Below, piece by piece: positions 8,427 to 15,453 of a DNA stretch of 64,000 nucleotides. The position numbers and the translations under genes were made by a program. Numbering within the stretch: the first letter of the stretch is position 1; every line of letters starts with the position of its first letter. This DNA comes from DAOOKJ01 sp035385585. GTDB lineage: Bacteria > Patescibacteriota > Minisyncoccia > UBA6257. Location: positions 1-64,000 of the forward strand of contig DAOOKJ010000001.1 in the NCBI GenBank assembly GCA_035385585.1, in the 5' to 3' direction. Under the pieces are notes generated by a model, which searched no databases, was not told the DNA's origin, and was given only the letters and a program-made list of their open reading frames with translations.

Positions 8427-8981
8427 TTATCTTCTTTTTATTCTAATAATCGCCGGAATTTTTGGTCTAAATCCTTCTTCGACTTTTAAGAGAAAATAAT
8501 CAGGCCTTTCATCCAAATCAATAAATTCATCTGCTATTTCTTTCAAACGAGTAGAAGTAGTCCTGCCAAAAGCAATTACTTCTACATATTTTCCTTCGGT
8601 TTTTAAATGTTCAATTAAAGGAATAAAATCACCATCTCCAGAAATTAAAATTACCACATCTAAATTATGACCAATTCTAATCGCATCCATTGCCAAACCG
8701 ACATCCCAGTCGCCTTTTTTTGAACCATCAGGATAAACCTGCAATTCTTTTCTTTTAACCTCAATCCCTATTTTTTCTAGGGCTTCAAAAAAAGATTCTT
8801 CTGACAATTCAGCTGATTGCGCCGCATAAGCAATTGCCCTAATTAATTGCCTGTCTGAAACCGCTTCCAACAAAAGATTTTTAAAATTCACTCTTTTATT
8901 GTAAAGATTTTTTGCCGAGTGATATAAGTTTTGAACATCAATAAAAACTCCTACTCGCTGATTTTTATGTTTTATTGCCAT
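8427..8981 (-). CDS. NYN/LabA-like domain protein (probable nuclease)
   Basis: PIN-like NYN domain protein (DUF88/LabA group), which in other bacteria is predicted to cleave RNA. I use the ATG at 8981 (MAIKHKNQRVGVFIDVQN, 184 aa); a TTG at 8996 would add five residues. Acidic residues expected of the metal site are in VGVFIDVQNL near the N terminus, GDWDVGLAMDAIR in the middle and ISGDGDFIPLIEHLK. It lies between rpsO (22 bp upstream) and pnp (2 bp downstream), so it is translated with two RNA-related genes, which fits a role in RNA processing. The substrate is unknown. Confidence 0.85.
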   Translation of the reverse strand: MAIKHKNQRVGVFIDVQNLYHSAKNLYNKRVNFKNLLLEAVSDRQLIRAIAYAAQSAELSEESFFEALEKIGIEVKRKELQVYPDGSKKGDWDVGLAMDAIRIGHNLDVVILISGDGDFIPLIEHLKTEGKYVEVIAFGRTTSTRLKEIADEFIDLDERPDYFLLKVEEGFRPKIPAIIRIKRR

Positions 8982-9003
8982 AGAATTAACTAACAACTTG
9001 CAG

Positions 9004-9264
9004 CTATAAACCTAATTTTTTCACTATTTTGTTATAACGGCGCACTGATTCTTTTTTCAAAGAGTTTAAAAGTTTTCTTCTTTTAGAAACCATCGATAAA
9101 AGTCCGCGTCGGGAATGAAAATCTTTTGGATGCTTTTTTAAATGTTTAGCCAAAAGTTCGATTTCTCTTGTCAATAAAGAAATTTGAACCTCTGGTGAAC
9201 CAGTATCTTTATCGTGAATAGCTGCTTCTCTAATAATCTTACTTTTTTCTTTTGATTTAAGCAT
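9004..9264 (-). CDS. rpsO: 30S ribosomal protein S15
   Basis: Small-subunit protein that binds 16S rRNA early in 30S assembly. 86 aa, normal length. It shows the typical segments DTGSPEVQISLLTREI, HLKKHPKDFHSRRGLL and MVSKRRKLLNSLKK. The start is the ATG at 9264. First gene of the rpsO / NYN / pnp block; in many bacteria S15 represses its own translation by binding its leader, but I could not identify such a leader structure here. Confidence 0.97.
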   Translation of the reverse strand: MLKSKEKSKIIREAAIHDKDTGSPEVQISLLTREIELLAKHLKKHPKDFHSRRGLLSMVSKRRKLLNSLKKESVRRYNKIVKKLGL

Positions 9265-9335
9265 AAATTTCCTAGATTTTTGTTTTTCCTTCTCTCTTAA
9301 TTTTTAGTTTACCATAACTACCATTAAAAAGCAAA

Positions 9336-9372
9336 TAAAAAAGCCCCCTAATTTTGATTTTATTTGGGGGCT
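9336..9372 (-). terminator. Intrinsic terminator of the 188-aa gene
   Basis: On the minus strand AGCCCCC (9372-9366), a 17-nt loop and GGGGGCT (9348-9342) are followed by a run of T at 9341-9336. It lies 18 bp after the stop codon at 9391 and ends that gene before rpsO begins. Confidence 0.8.
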
Positions 9373-9390
9373 CAAATTTTGTTCCTCATT

Positions 9391-9957
9391 TTATCCTCCT
9401 TTTAGAAGTTTTTTTCTTTCGTTTTTTACTGTCTCCTTTTCTTTTTCGAAATTTAAGATAATAGGCTCAAGAGTTTTTCTGACTTTTATTTCTTGAAGGA
9501 TAACACTATCACCATCTTCTTGAGATCTCTTTTCAATTTTTCTCTTTATCTCTTGCAATTTTCTATTAAAATCAGATAATCTTTTATCAGAAGCCGCTCT
9601 ACACGAATTAATTAATTGGACAATTTCTTGAGGGCTTACGCTGTCTAATTTAATTTTTCCTTCTTTGATCAGTTCTTCGACAAGGGGAAGTAAATTTTCG
9701 ATTTCCGCTGGTCCAAGAAGTTTATTCTTTGGACAATTTTCACAGAGGAAATCTCCGTCCGGGAAAACGAACCTCCACCCAAAACAAACTGGATTCTGAT
9801 ATTCTGCTTTCTCAAGGAATTTCCTGCGTGTTTTTTCTAAGGGCAATTGATTAGTATTTTCTAGTTTTTCCTCAAGGGGCACTTGGAGAGGAGTTTTAAA
9901 TCTTCGAGAGTTTCTTGAGCGGGCATCAGCCGCTCTCTTAAAAAGAGGAACTTTCAT
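9391..9957 (-). CDS. Hypothetical protein with three-cysteine motif
   Basis: 188 aa, not recognised. A basic N terminus (residues 1-55, many Arg/Lys) leads to a segment with cysteines C-x14-C-x2-C (around 58-76, PVCFGWRFVFP then FLCENCPKNK), which could bind a metal or cofactor. The second half is highly charged and helical, probably coiled coil. There is no signal peptide or membrane helix. The start at 9957 is preceded by a very strong ribosome binding site, AAGGAGGTGA, seven bases upstream, better than those of most genes here, which suggests high expression. It is a single-gene unit closed by its own terminator. Confidence 0.7.
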   Translation of the reverse strand: MKVPLFKRAADARSRNSRRFKTPLQVPLEEKLENTNQLPLEKTRRKFLEKAEYQNPVCFGWRFVFPDGDFLCENCPKNKLLGPAEIENLLPLVEELIKEGKIKLDSVSPQEIVQLINSCRAASDKRLSDFNRKLQEIKRKIEKRSQEDGDSVILQEIKVRKTLEPIILNFEKEKETVKNERKKLLKGG

Positions 9958-10070
9958 TTTTTCTTTTCACCTCCTTTTTCAAAGTACTCTTCTGAAGCCT
10001 GTTTTTGCAGATTTCAGAAAGCAAGGATAATTATACAGGTTTAAAATAAAAAAGCAAGGAAAAGGGCGAA

Positions 10071-10203
10071 GCCCCTCACTTGGAAAAGATTGGTTTCACC
10101 AAAAAACTATTTAAAAATAAGAGACAAAATTTGCTCTAAAATTCCAAGATAATTTTACCTTCCTTAATTTATAAATAAATTTTATCTTTTCCAAGTGAGG
10201 GGC
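10071..10203. repeat. 133-bp element with 20-bp perfect terminal inverted repeats
   Basis: Bases 10071-10090 are the exact reverse complement of 10184-10203, enclosing 93 bp of AT-rich sequence with no ORF. The right end coincides with the discriminator base of tRNA-Ser. Outside the left arm GGGCGAAGCCC forms another small hairpin. It could be a miniature inverted-repeat element placed at a tRNA 3' end, or a structured trailer or terminator of the tRNA-Ser transcript. No target duplication is obvious. The rest of the 9957-10203 gap holds nothing else I can identify. Confidence 0.6.
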
Positions 10204-10290
10204 GGAGGGTGTGGGATTCGAACCCACGGACCGCTTTGAAGGCGGTCACGGTTTAGCAAACCGTCGCTTTAACCACTCAGCCAACCCTCC
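10203..10290 (-). tRNA. tRNA-Ser(GCU)
   Basis: Class II tRNA on the minus strand with acceptor GGAGGGT/ACCCTCC, anticodon stem ACGGT/ACCGT and loop TTGCTAA (anticodon GCT, codons AGC/AGU), plus a long variable arm (GACCGCC...AGCGGTC). Discriminator G as expected for serine. CCA is not encoded. Confidence 0.95.
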
Positions 10291-10360
10291 TTTTTAAACA
10301 TTTTATCTTTTTATTGTAAAAAAAGCAAATTTTTGAAAAAAAGTTATCCACATTTTTCTC

Positions 10361-10388
10361 TTGACAAAAATTACTAACCTGATAGAAT
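10361..10388 (+). promoter_or_regulatory. Strong sigma70-type promoter
   Basis: Consensus TTGACA (10361-10366), 16 bp, TAGAAT (10383-10388). It drives the 3D-domain gene, and transcription should start near 10395, right at the base of the leader hairpin. Confidence 0.75.
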
Positions 10389-10396
10389 AGGGGTTG

Positions 10397-10420
10397 AAAC
10401 TCCCAAATAGGGAGTTTTTA
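10397..10420 (+). promoter_or_regulatory. Leader hairpin with T-run (attenuator-like)
   Basis: AAACTCCC (10397-10404) pairs with GGGAGTTT (10410-10417) around AAATA, followed by TTA. It lies at the very 5' end of the transcript and before the start codon, so it could act as a premature terminator or as a 5' stability structure. Elements of similar layout precede tRNA-Gly (15097) and the LysM-M23 gene (55230). Confidence 0.5.
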
Positions 10421-10428
10421 TATTGGAT

Positions 10429-11007
10429 ATGCATAAAAAATATATAAATCAAGCACCTTTTTGGCTTTTAGCCTTAAATAAGGGCCTAAAACTCAATCTT
10501 TTACTCTTTGTCCTGGCTTTTAGTTTCGTTAGCCGCTGGTCAGGGATTTTAGTCGAAGGTTCGCCAACAGTTTTTATTGATGAAAACTTACCATTTGAGT
10601 CTTCTAACAACGAGAAAGGAGAGTTGAACCTCTTTCTTACTTCTTTTTTGGCTTCAAATGGCCCCCTTATTTCTCCTAAAAAAATAGAAATTACTGTTAC
10701 TGGCTATTCTTCAAGACCAGAAGAAACAGATGATACCCCTTTTATTACTGCTTCGGGAAAAGTAGTAGAAGATGGAGTGGCAGCGGCGAATTTTTTGGCT
10801 TTTGGCACCAAAGTTCGCTTTCCTGAACTTTTTGGCGACAAAATCTTTGTGATTTATGACCGTATGCACGAAAGATTTAGCGAAGACAGGGTTGATATTT
10901 GGTTTATGTCAACTGAAGAGGCAAAAAATTTTGGGGTTAAAAAGACAATAATGGAAATAATCGAGGAGAAAGAGGAGACAACGACTGCAGTTAATTTTAA
11001 TAAATGA
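10429..11007 (+). CDS. 3D-domain cell-wall protein (RlpA-like fold)
   Basis: 192 aa from the ATG at 10429; an in-frame TTG at 10423 is the alternative. Residues about 18-36 form a membrane anchor or signal helix. The C-terminal half (ITVTGYSSRPEETDD to FGVKKT) is a 3D domain, a double-psi beta-barrel named for three conserved Asp, seen here in VIYDRMH and DRVDIWF. Related domains occur in lytic transglycosylases and spore or resuscitation proteins, so it probably cleaves or remodels peptidoglycan outside the cell. It is a single gene with a strong promoter, a leader hairpin and its own terminator. Confidence 0.8.
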   Translation: MHKKYINQAPFWLLALNKGLKLNLLLFVLAFSFVSRWSGILVEGSPTVFIDENLPFESSNNEKGELNLFLTSFLASNGPLISPKKIEITVTGYSSRPEETDDTPFITASGKVVEDGVAAANFLAFGTKVRFPELFGDKIFVIYDRMHERFSEDRVDIWFMSTEEAKNFGVKKTIMEIIEEKEETTTAVNFNK

Positions 11008-11029
11008 CATAATAATTGAAACTTTAAAC

Positions 11030-11063
11030 AAAAGCCCTACTTTCTGAAAAAAGGAGGGCTTTT
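11030..11063. terminator. Bidirectional terminator
   Basis: AAAAGCCCT (11030-11038) pairs with AGGGCTTTT (11055-11063). The stem is flanked by A-rich and T-rich sides, so it can end the plus-strand 3D gene and the minus-strand infB / tRNA-Cys / tRNA-Leu transcript. Confidence 0.75.
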
Positions 11064-11070
11064 AAAATAG

Positions 11071-11153
11071 TGCCCAGGGTGGGACTCGAACCCACAAGCC
11101 TCATCGGCATTTGATCTTAAGTCAAACGTGTTTGCCAATTTCACCACCTGGGC
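11071..11153 (-). tRNA. tRNA-Leu(UAA)
   Basis: Class II tRNA on the minus strand: acceptor GCCCAGG, anticodon stem TTTGA/TCAAA with loop CTTAAGA (anticodon TAA, codons UUA/UUG), long variable arm, T-loop TTCGAGT. Discriminator A, CCA not encoded. Last gene of the infB transcript. Confidence 0.95.
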
Positions 11154-11165
11154 AAAAGTTTGCCG

Positions 11166-11238
11166 AGGCCATGGTGGGAATTGCACCCACGAATAACGGT
11201 TTTGCAGACCGCAGCGTTAGCTACTTCGCCACATGGCC
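11166..11238 (-). tRNA. tRNA-Cys(GCA)
   Basis: Minus-strand cloverleaf with acceptor GGCCATG/CATGGCC, loop CTGCAAA (anticodon GCA) and discriminator U, which cysteinyl-tRNA synthetase expects. T-loop TGCAATT deviates from the usual TTCRANY pattern. CCA not encoded. It begins 14 bp after the infB stop codon. Confidence 0.93.
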
Positions 11239-11252
11239 TTTTTAAAATTTTA

Positions 11253-12725
11253 TTAAATTTTACGGAAAAATTCAAGAAAATCTCCAACTTTTATCTCTTC
11301 TTTTAATTCAACTAAAAGACCGCATTCTTCATTTGTTAAAACTTCATTAACATCAACTTTATTTTTCTGCAAATTCAAAAGTTTGCCTTCATTAATTTTT
11401 TCTTCGTTTCTTAACAAACGAACTCTTGCCTTATTTAACGCTTTTCCTTCAATTACTTTGCCGCCAATCAACTGATTTCCTTTAACAGAATTAAAGACTT
11501 TTAAAACCTCTAATTTTCCAAAAATTTCTTCAGTTGGCTTTTCAAGAAAATTCTTTTCAACCGCTTCTTCAACCTGTTTTTCTAAATCATAAATAATTTC
11601 ACCTTCTAAAAGAATCAAATTAGGGTTATTTATTAAAAAATTTGTTATTTCTGGCTTTCTTTTTACTCGAAAACCAATAATGAGAGTTCCGTTAGGGTTG
11701 GCTAACTTTAAATCTCCTTCAGAAACATCTCCGGTCTCATTTAAAATCAAAACAAAAGCCCAATTTTTATTTAAACCTAATCTGTCTATTAGTTCCTCAA
11801 TCGCTTCGCCTGAACTAATAACATCGCTTTTAATGATTAAAGGAATTCTTATTGGCGATTCGCTTTGGCCCAAAATCTTTGTCCTAATGAAATTTTTATT
11901 TTTATCTTCTAAAATATCTTCTTTTTCCCCACTAATAAAAATTGAGCCGACCGGCGGCACTTCTTCAAAACCAATAATTCTCACTGGTGAAGAAAAAGTT
12001 GCTTCTTTAATTGGTTCTCCAAAAAAATTCTCTATTATTTTCGCCTTTCCTTTTACTCCACCAGCAAAAATATGATTTTTTACTTTCAAAGTGCCATTAG
12101 TAATTATTATAGTTGCAACTGGCCCTCTCTTTGAGTCAAGAAAGGACTCAATTACTACTCCTTCGGCTGGTAAATTTTTATCTCCTTTTAGATTCTCCAA
12201 TTCTGCCATTAGTAAAATCAATTCTAATAATTCATCTATTCCTTGACCGGTTTTTGAAGAAACTTCTACCCAAGAAATATCTCCGCCCCAGTTTTCAAGA
12301 TAAACGCCGGCCTCCAGCAGTTCTTTTTTTACTTTTTCTGGTTGGGCTTCTTCTTTATCTATTTTTGTCAAAGCCACTAAAAAGGGAATTTGGGCTTCTT
12401 TGATATGAACTAATGATTCTTTTGTCTGGGGTTTTACTCCTTCATCGGCTGCCACCACTAAAATAGCAATATCCGCAGCCTTTGCGCCCCGGGAACGAAT
12501 CTTTGAAAAAGCCTCATGACCAGGAGTATCAATAAAAGTAATTCTGCGGCTTTTATGTTCAATTTCATAAGCGCCAATATGTTGAGTAATCCCTCCAGCT
12601 TCTTTTTCTGCCACTTTTGTCTTGCGGACATAGTCTAAAAGCGAAGTTTTTCCATGATCAACATGGCCTAAAACAACAACAACTGGTGGTCGAGGAATTA
12701 AATTTTGATTTTTGTTTTGTTCCAT
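11253..12725 (-). CDS. infB: Translation initiation factor IF-2 (short form)
   Basis: GTPase that places initiator fMet-tRNA on the 30S subunit and promotes subunit joining. At 490 aa it has only the G domain and the C-terminal domains: it starts almost directly at the G1 motif (VVVLGHVDHGKTSLLDYV, about residues 15-32), followed by DTPGHE (G3) and TKID (G4). The long N-terminal domains of E. coli IF-2 (890 aa) are absent, as in other streamlined genomes. No in-frame upstream start would add them. tRNA-Cys and tRNA-Leu lie directly downstream on the same strand, probably one transcript. Confidence 0.96.
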   Translation of the reverse strand: MEQNKNQNLIPRPPVVVVLGHVDHGKTSLLDYVRKTKVAEKEAGGITQHIGAYEIEHKSRRITFIDTPGHEAFSKIRSRGAKAADIAILVVAADEGVKPQTKESLVHIKEAQIPFLVALTKIDKEEAQPEKVKKELLEAGVYLENWGGDISWVEVSSKTGQGIDELLELILLMAELENLKGDKNLPAEGVVIESFLDSKRGPVATIIITNGTLKVKNHIFAGGVKGKAKIIENFFGEPIKEATFSSPVRIIGFEEVPPVGSIFISGEKEDILEDKNKNFIRTKILGQSESPIRIPLIIKSDVISSGEAIEELIDRLGLNKNWAFVLILNETGDVSEGDLKLANPNGTLIIGFRVKRKPEITNFLINNPNLILLEGEIIYDLEKQVEEAVEKNFLEKPTEEIFGKLEVLKVFNSVKGNQLIGGKVIEGKALNKARVRLLRNEEKINEGKLLNLQKNKVDVNEVLTNEECGLLVELKEEIKVGDFLEFFRKI

Positions 12726-12757
12726 AGTTTACAGAAAATATTTTCTTTATTTTTATT

Positions 12758-12786
12758 AAATTAACGACATCGCAAGTCGTTAATTT
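12758..12786. repeat. Short palindromic repeat, copy 2
   Basis: AAATTAACGAC (12758-12768) is the exact reverse complement of GTCGTTAATTT (12776-12786), with loop ATCGCAA. Bases 12761-12777 are identical to 906-922. It lies in the infB upstream spacer. Confidence 0.55.
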
Positions 12787-12827
12787 TAATATATTAAGTT
12801 GCAATGCTGCTCATTAGAGGGACGAAG

Positions 12828-12914
12828 CGGAGGAGGTGAGATTTGAACTCACGAGGGGATTGCTCCCCAACAGGTTTTCAAGACCTGCGCCATAAACCAC
12901 TCGGCCACTCCTCC
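12828..12914 (-). tRNA. tRNA-Ser(UGA)
   Basis: Class II tRNA on the minus strand: acceptor GGAGGAG/CTCCTCC, anticodon stem CAGGT/ACCTG with loop CTTGAAA (anticodon TGA, codon UCA and wobble), long variable arm GGGGAGCAATCCCC, discriminator G. CCA not encoded. The 215 bp on its upstream side (12915-13130) are AT-rich with no ORF, ending in the tRNA-Arg promoter. Confidence 0.95.
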
Positions 12915-13092
12915 TTTGGATTCTGGTTAAAATGAAAAAACTATCCAAAGTCCTTGTTCTCCCCTTAAATATTTATTTAAAATAAAAGGATATTAAAAAT
13001 TGCCAAAACGGTAATTCTAATTTTAACACAAATTTATAGCATTTGCAAAATTAACTTATAAATTGAATAAATAAACACAGGACAAAGGAAAA

Positions 13093-13121
13093 TTGAATAA
13101 AAAATAATTTTATAGTAAAAT
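13093..13121 (+). promoter_or_regulatory. Promoter of the tRNA-Arg/tRNA-Lys/cca unit
   Basis: TTGAAT (13093-13098), 17 bp, TAAAAT (13116-13121). Predicted start lies only a few bases before tRNA-Arg at 13131. Confidence 0.6.
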
Positions 13122-13130
13122 ACTAAAACT

Positions 13131-13203
13131 GCCCTTGTAGCTTAACTGGATAAAGCGCTGGTCTTCGGAACCAGTGATGTAGGTTCAACTCCTACCAGGG
13201 GCA
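13131..13203 (+). tRNA. tRNA-Arg(UCG)
   Basis: Acceptor GCCCTTG/CAGGGGC (with one G-T pair), anticodon stem CTGGT/ACCAG and loop CTTCGGA, anticodon TCG (codons CGA and wobble). T-loop TTCAACT. Discriminator A, CCA not encoded. Followed after 4 bp by tRNA-Lys. Confidence 0.94.
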
Positions 13204-13207
13204 CTTT

Positions 13208-13280
13208 GCCTCCGTAGCTCAACTGGCAGAGCAGCGGCCTCTTAAGCCGTTGGTTGCGCGTCCGAATCGCGCCGGAGGCA
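13208..13280 (+). tRNA. tRNA-Lys(CUU)
   Basis: Acceptor GCCTCCG/CGGAGGC, anticodon stem GCGGC/GCCGT with loop CTCTTAA, anticodon CTT (codon AAG). The T-loop reads TCCGAAT, so position 55 is C where almost all tRNAs have U (pseudouridine 55). Discriminator A, CCA not encoded. It ends 8 bp before the cca start codon. Confidence 0.93.
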
Positions 13281-13288
13281 CAAATAAA

Positions 13289-14863
13289 ATGTCTTATATT
13301 AAAAGCCAAAATTCAAAATTGATAATTAATCTTCCTCCCGAAGTTTTGTTTTGTTTAAATGAGCTTCTAAAAGCTAACTTTGAGGCTTATCTTGTTGGCG
13401 GCTGTGTACGGGATATCCTATTAAATAAAAAACCAAAGGATTTTGATATTGCTACCGATGCTCTACCAACTCAAATTCAAAAAATATTTAACAATAGTTT
13501 ATACGAAAATCAATTTGGAACAGTGGTTGTAAAAACAGATTCCAATGATGAATTCCTTAAAACTATTGAAATTACTACTTTTAGAAAAGAAGGTAAATAT
13601 TCTGATAAAAGACACCCGGATGAAGTTAAATTCGCCAAAACGATCGAAGAAGATTTGGCTCGTAGAGATTTTACAATAAACGCCATGGCTTTAGAAATTC
13701 ATCTGCCCAAATTTTTACAAAGTAAAAACCTGGGCAGGCAAGAAATAAAAAATACAGAATATAAAATACCAAATACAAAATACCGAGTGGTTGATCCTTT
13801 TGATGGTCAAAGAGATTTGAAAAAGAAATTAATTCGAGCGGTAGGCAACCCTCAAAAAAGATTTGAAGAAGATGCTTTGCGTTTAATCAGAGCGATTCGC
13901 TTGGCTTGTGAATTGAACTTTAAAATAGAAAAAAATACTTTTGAGGCTATTAAAAAAAATTCAAATCTGATTAATTGCATTGCTAAGGAAAGAGTTAGAG
14001 ACGAATTTATAAAAATCATTCAAACAGAAAATGCAATGAAAGGAATAATACTCCTAGAAAAAACCGGTTTATTAAAACAAATCATTCCAGAATTGGAAGA
14101 AGGAATTGGGATGAACCAAAACAAACATCATATTTATACCTTATTTGAACATTTAATTCGGTCTTTAGATTATGCCGCTAAGAAACAGTATAGCCTGGAG
14201 GTAAGACTCGCGAGTTTGTTTCATGATATTGGCAAGGCAAGAACAAAAGAGGGAAAAGGAATAAATGCCACTTTCTATAATCATGAGATTGTTGGCACTA
14301 AAATGTTAGAGAAAATATTAGAAAGATTAAAATTTTCAAACGAGATTAAAGATAAAGTGCTAAAATTAGTTCGCTATCACGGATTTGTCTATGAGCCAGA
14401 GATAACTACAGATTCTTCTGTCCGGCGACTACTAATAAAAGTAGGTAAAGAAAACATTGAAGAGTTGGCTCAAGTAAGAGAGGCGGATAGAATCGGCTCT
14501 GGCTGTCCGAAAGCAATTCCTTTCAGATTGCGTCATTTCCTTTTTAGAGTAGAAAAGATTCTAAAAGAAATGTCAGGCGAAGAGCCATCTCTAAAAATTC
14601 TAAAAGTAAATGGTTACGATGTTCTAAAAACTTTAAAAATTAAACCCGGGCCAGAAGTAGGAATCATTTTAAATATTTTGCTTGAAGAAGTTTTAGATAA
14701 TCCGGAAAAAAACAACAGGGATTATCTCTTAAAAAGAATCGTTGAACTAAATAAATTATCGGACAAAGAATTAGGTACATTAAACAAAAAAGCAAAAGAA
14801 AAATACAAAAATCTTTTACAGGAAGAAGAGCAAAAAATTAAAAAGAAATACAAAGTAGCATAA
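13289..14863 (+). CDS. cca: CCA-adding enzyme / tRNA nucleotidyltransferase with HD domain
   Basis: Class II nucleotidyltransferase that builds or repairs the 3' CCA end of tRNAs. 524 aa from the ATG at 13289; a longer reading from 13250 would overlap tRNA-Lys. The catalytic head has YLVGGCVRDILL and KDFDIATDA (metal-binding D-x-D) near residues 33-58, then RRDFTINAMA. A metal-binding HD domain (LASLFHDIGKARTKEG) lies in the C-terminal half. Residues about 146-168 are a low-complexity insertion (EIKNTEYKIPNTKYRV) just before VVDPFDGQRD. It sits between tRNA-Lys and tRNA-Pro; ten of the thirteen tRNAs in the window lack an encoded CCA. Poly(A) polymerase activity cannot be excluded. Confidence 0.93.
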   Translation: MSYIKSQNSKLIINLPPEVLFCLNELLKANFEAYLVGGCVRDILLNKKPKDFDIATDALPTQIQKIFNNSLYENQFGTVVVKTDSNDEFLKTIEITTFRKEGKYSDKRHPDEVKFAKTIEEDLARRDFTINAMALEIHLPKFLQSKNLGRQEIKNTEYKIPNTKYRVVDPFDGQRDLKKKLIRAVGNPQKRFEEDALRLIRAIRLACELNFKIEKNTFEAIKKNSNLINCIAKERVRDEFIKIIQTENAMKGIILLEKTGLLKQIIPELEEGIGMNQNKHHIYTLFEHLIRSLDYAAKKQYSLEVRLASLFHDIGKARTKEGKGINATFYNHEIVGTKMLEKILERLKFSNEIKDKVLKLVRYHGFVYEPEITTDSSVRRLLIKVGKENIEELAQVREADRIGSGCPKAIPFRLRHFLFRVEKILKEMSGEEPSLKILKVNGYDVLKTLKIKPGPEVGIILNILLEEVLDNPEKNNRDYLLKRIVELNKLSDKELGTLNKKAKEKYKNLLQEEEQKIKKKYKVA

Positions 14864-14865
14864 TT

Positions 14866-14942
14866 CGGGCTGTAGCGCAGTGGCTTAGCGCGCATCGTTC
14901 GGGACGATGAGGTCGTGGGTTCAAATCCCACCAGCCCGACCA
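14866..14942 (+). tRNA. tRNA-Pro(CGG)
   Basis: Acceptor CGGGCTG/CAGCCCG, anticodon stem CATCG/CGATG with loop TTCGGGA, anticodon CGG (codon CCG). T-loop TTCAAAT. The 3' ACCA is encoded. It starts 2 bp after the cca stop codon, so it is probably cut out of the cca transcript. The following 14943-15060 stretch has a short stem (GCACC at 14962, GGTGC at 14975) but no gene I can support. Confidence 0.95.
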
Positions 14943-15062
14943 GACAAAAAAGATGCCGGCTTGCCCTGCACCTAATGTGTGGTGCGAAGTCAAAATTCGG
15001 CCATCCGGGATTTTATCCTGCTTTACAAAACTTTATTGGCTAGACCCCATTTCATTTAATTT

Positions 15063-15118
15063 TTGATTTTTACTTATTTTTGAGTTAAAATAGAATAAAG
15101 ATCTTAAAGGTCTTTTTT
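15063..15118 (+). promoter_or_regulatory. Promoter plus leader hairpin before tRNA-Gly(UCC)
   Basis: TTGATT (15063-15068), 17 bp, TAAAAT (15086-15091). Shortly after the expected start, AAAGATC (15097-15103) pairs with GGTCTTT (15109-15115) around TTAAA, and a T-run follows. The stretch from TAAAAT to TTTTTTATTAA is strikingly similar to that at 55218-55257. Confidence 0.55.
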
Positions 15119-15123
15119 ATTAA

Positions 15124-15194
15124 GCGGGTGTAGCACAGTGGTAGTGCAACGGCCTTCCAAGCCGTGGACGTGGGTTCGATCCCCATCACCCGCT
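15124..15194 (+). tRNA. tRNA-Gly(UCC)
   Basis: Acceptor GCGGGTG/CACCCGC, anticodon stem ACGGC/GCCGT with loop CTTCCAA, anticodon TCC (codons GGA/GGG). Short D-loop, T-loop TTCGATC, discriminator U, CCA not encoded. The anticodon is not UCA, which fits UGA being a stop codon here. Confidence 0.94.
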
Positions 15195-15247
15195 CAAAAC
15201 ATTAAATTTATCGTTTGGGAAAGAATGCGTTGTCTCATTTGTAAGCC

Positions 15248-15412
15248 GAAGCATCTCAAAACATCTGTTTGTCCCAATACTGGCTTCAGTACCGACTGTG
15301 GCTCACTCCATTGGCGAGCCACAACCTAAGCTCTCGGGTTAACGGCTTTCGTTTCGCTCAAGAGAAAGCCCGTTAGGGCTACGAGTTTTGCTTCAGCAGT
15401 ATTGGAACAAAC
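15248..15412 (+). other. Folded non-coding element, possible structured RNA
   Basis: Outer arms 15267-15285 and 15395-15412 pair over about 17 bp with one mismatch and one bulge (left arm contains CCCAATACTG, right arm CAGTATTGG). Inside are two more stems: TGTGGCTC (15297-15304) with GAGCCACA (15316-15323), and TAACGGCTTTC (15340-15350) with GAAAGCCCGTTA (15364-15375). Together they form a three-way-junction-like shape. GC content is higher than around it. It lies after tRNA-Gly and before the 320-aa gene. It matches no RNA family I can name (not RNase P RNA, tmRNA or SRP RNA by motif). The strand is arbitrary. Confidence 0.5.
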
Positions 15413-15453
15413 AACTAATATTTCAGCGCCCATATTTTAATTCACTAAACAAA

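Noticed and set aside
10344..10352. Perfect DnaA box TTATCCACA before the 3D-domain gene
   Set aside because: It is a single box with no neighbours and no dnaA nearby; one match to a degenerate 9-mer is expected by chance in a window of this size. It could still titrate DnaA, but nothing supports this.
15138..15329. 63-codon plus-strand ORF over tRNA-Gly
   Set aside because: It begins inside the tRNA and has no family motif; the region is better explained by the tRNA and the folded element.
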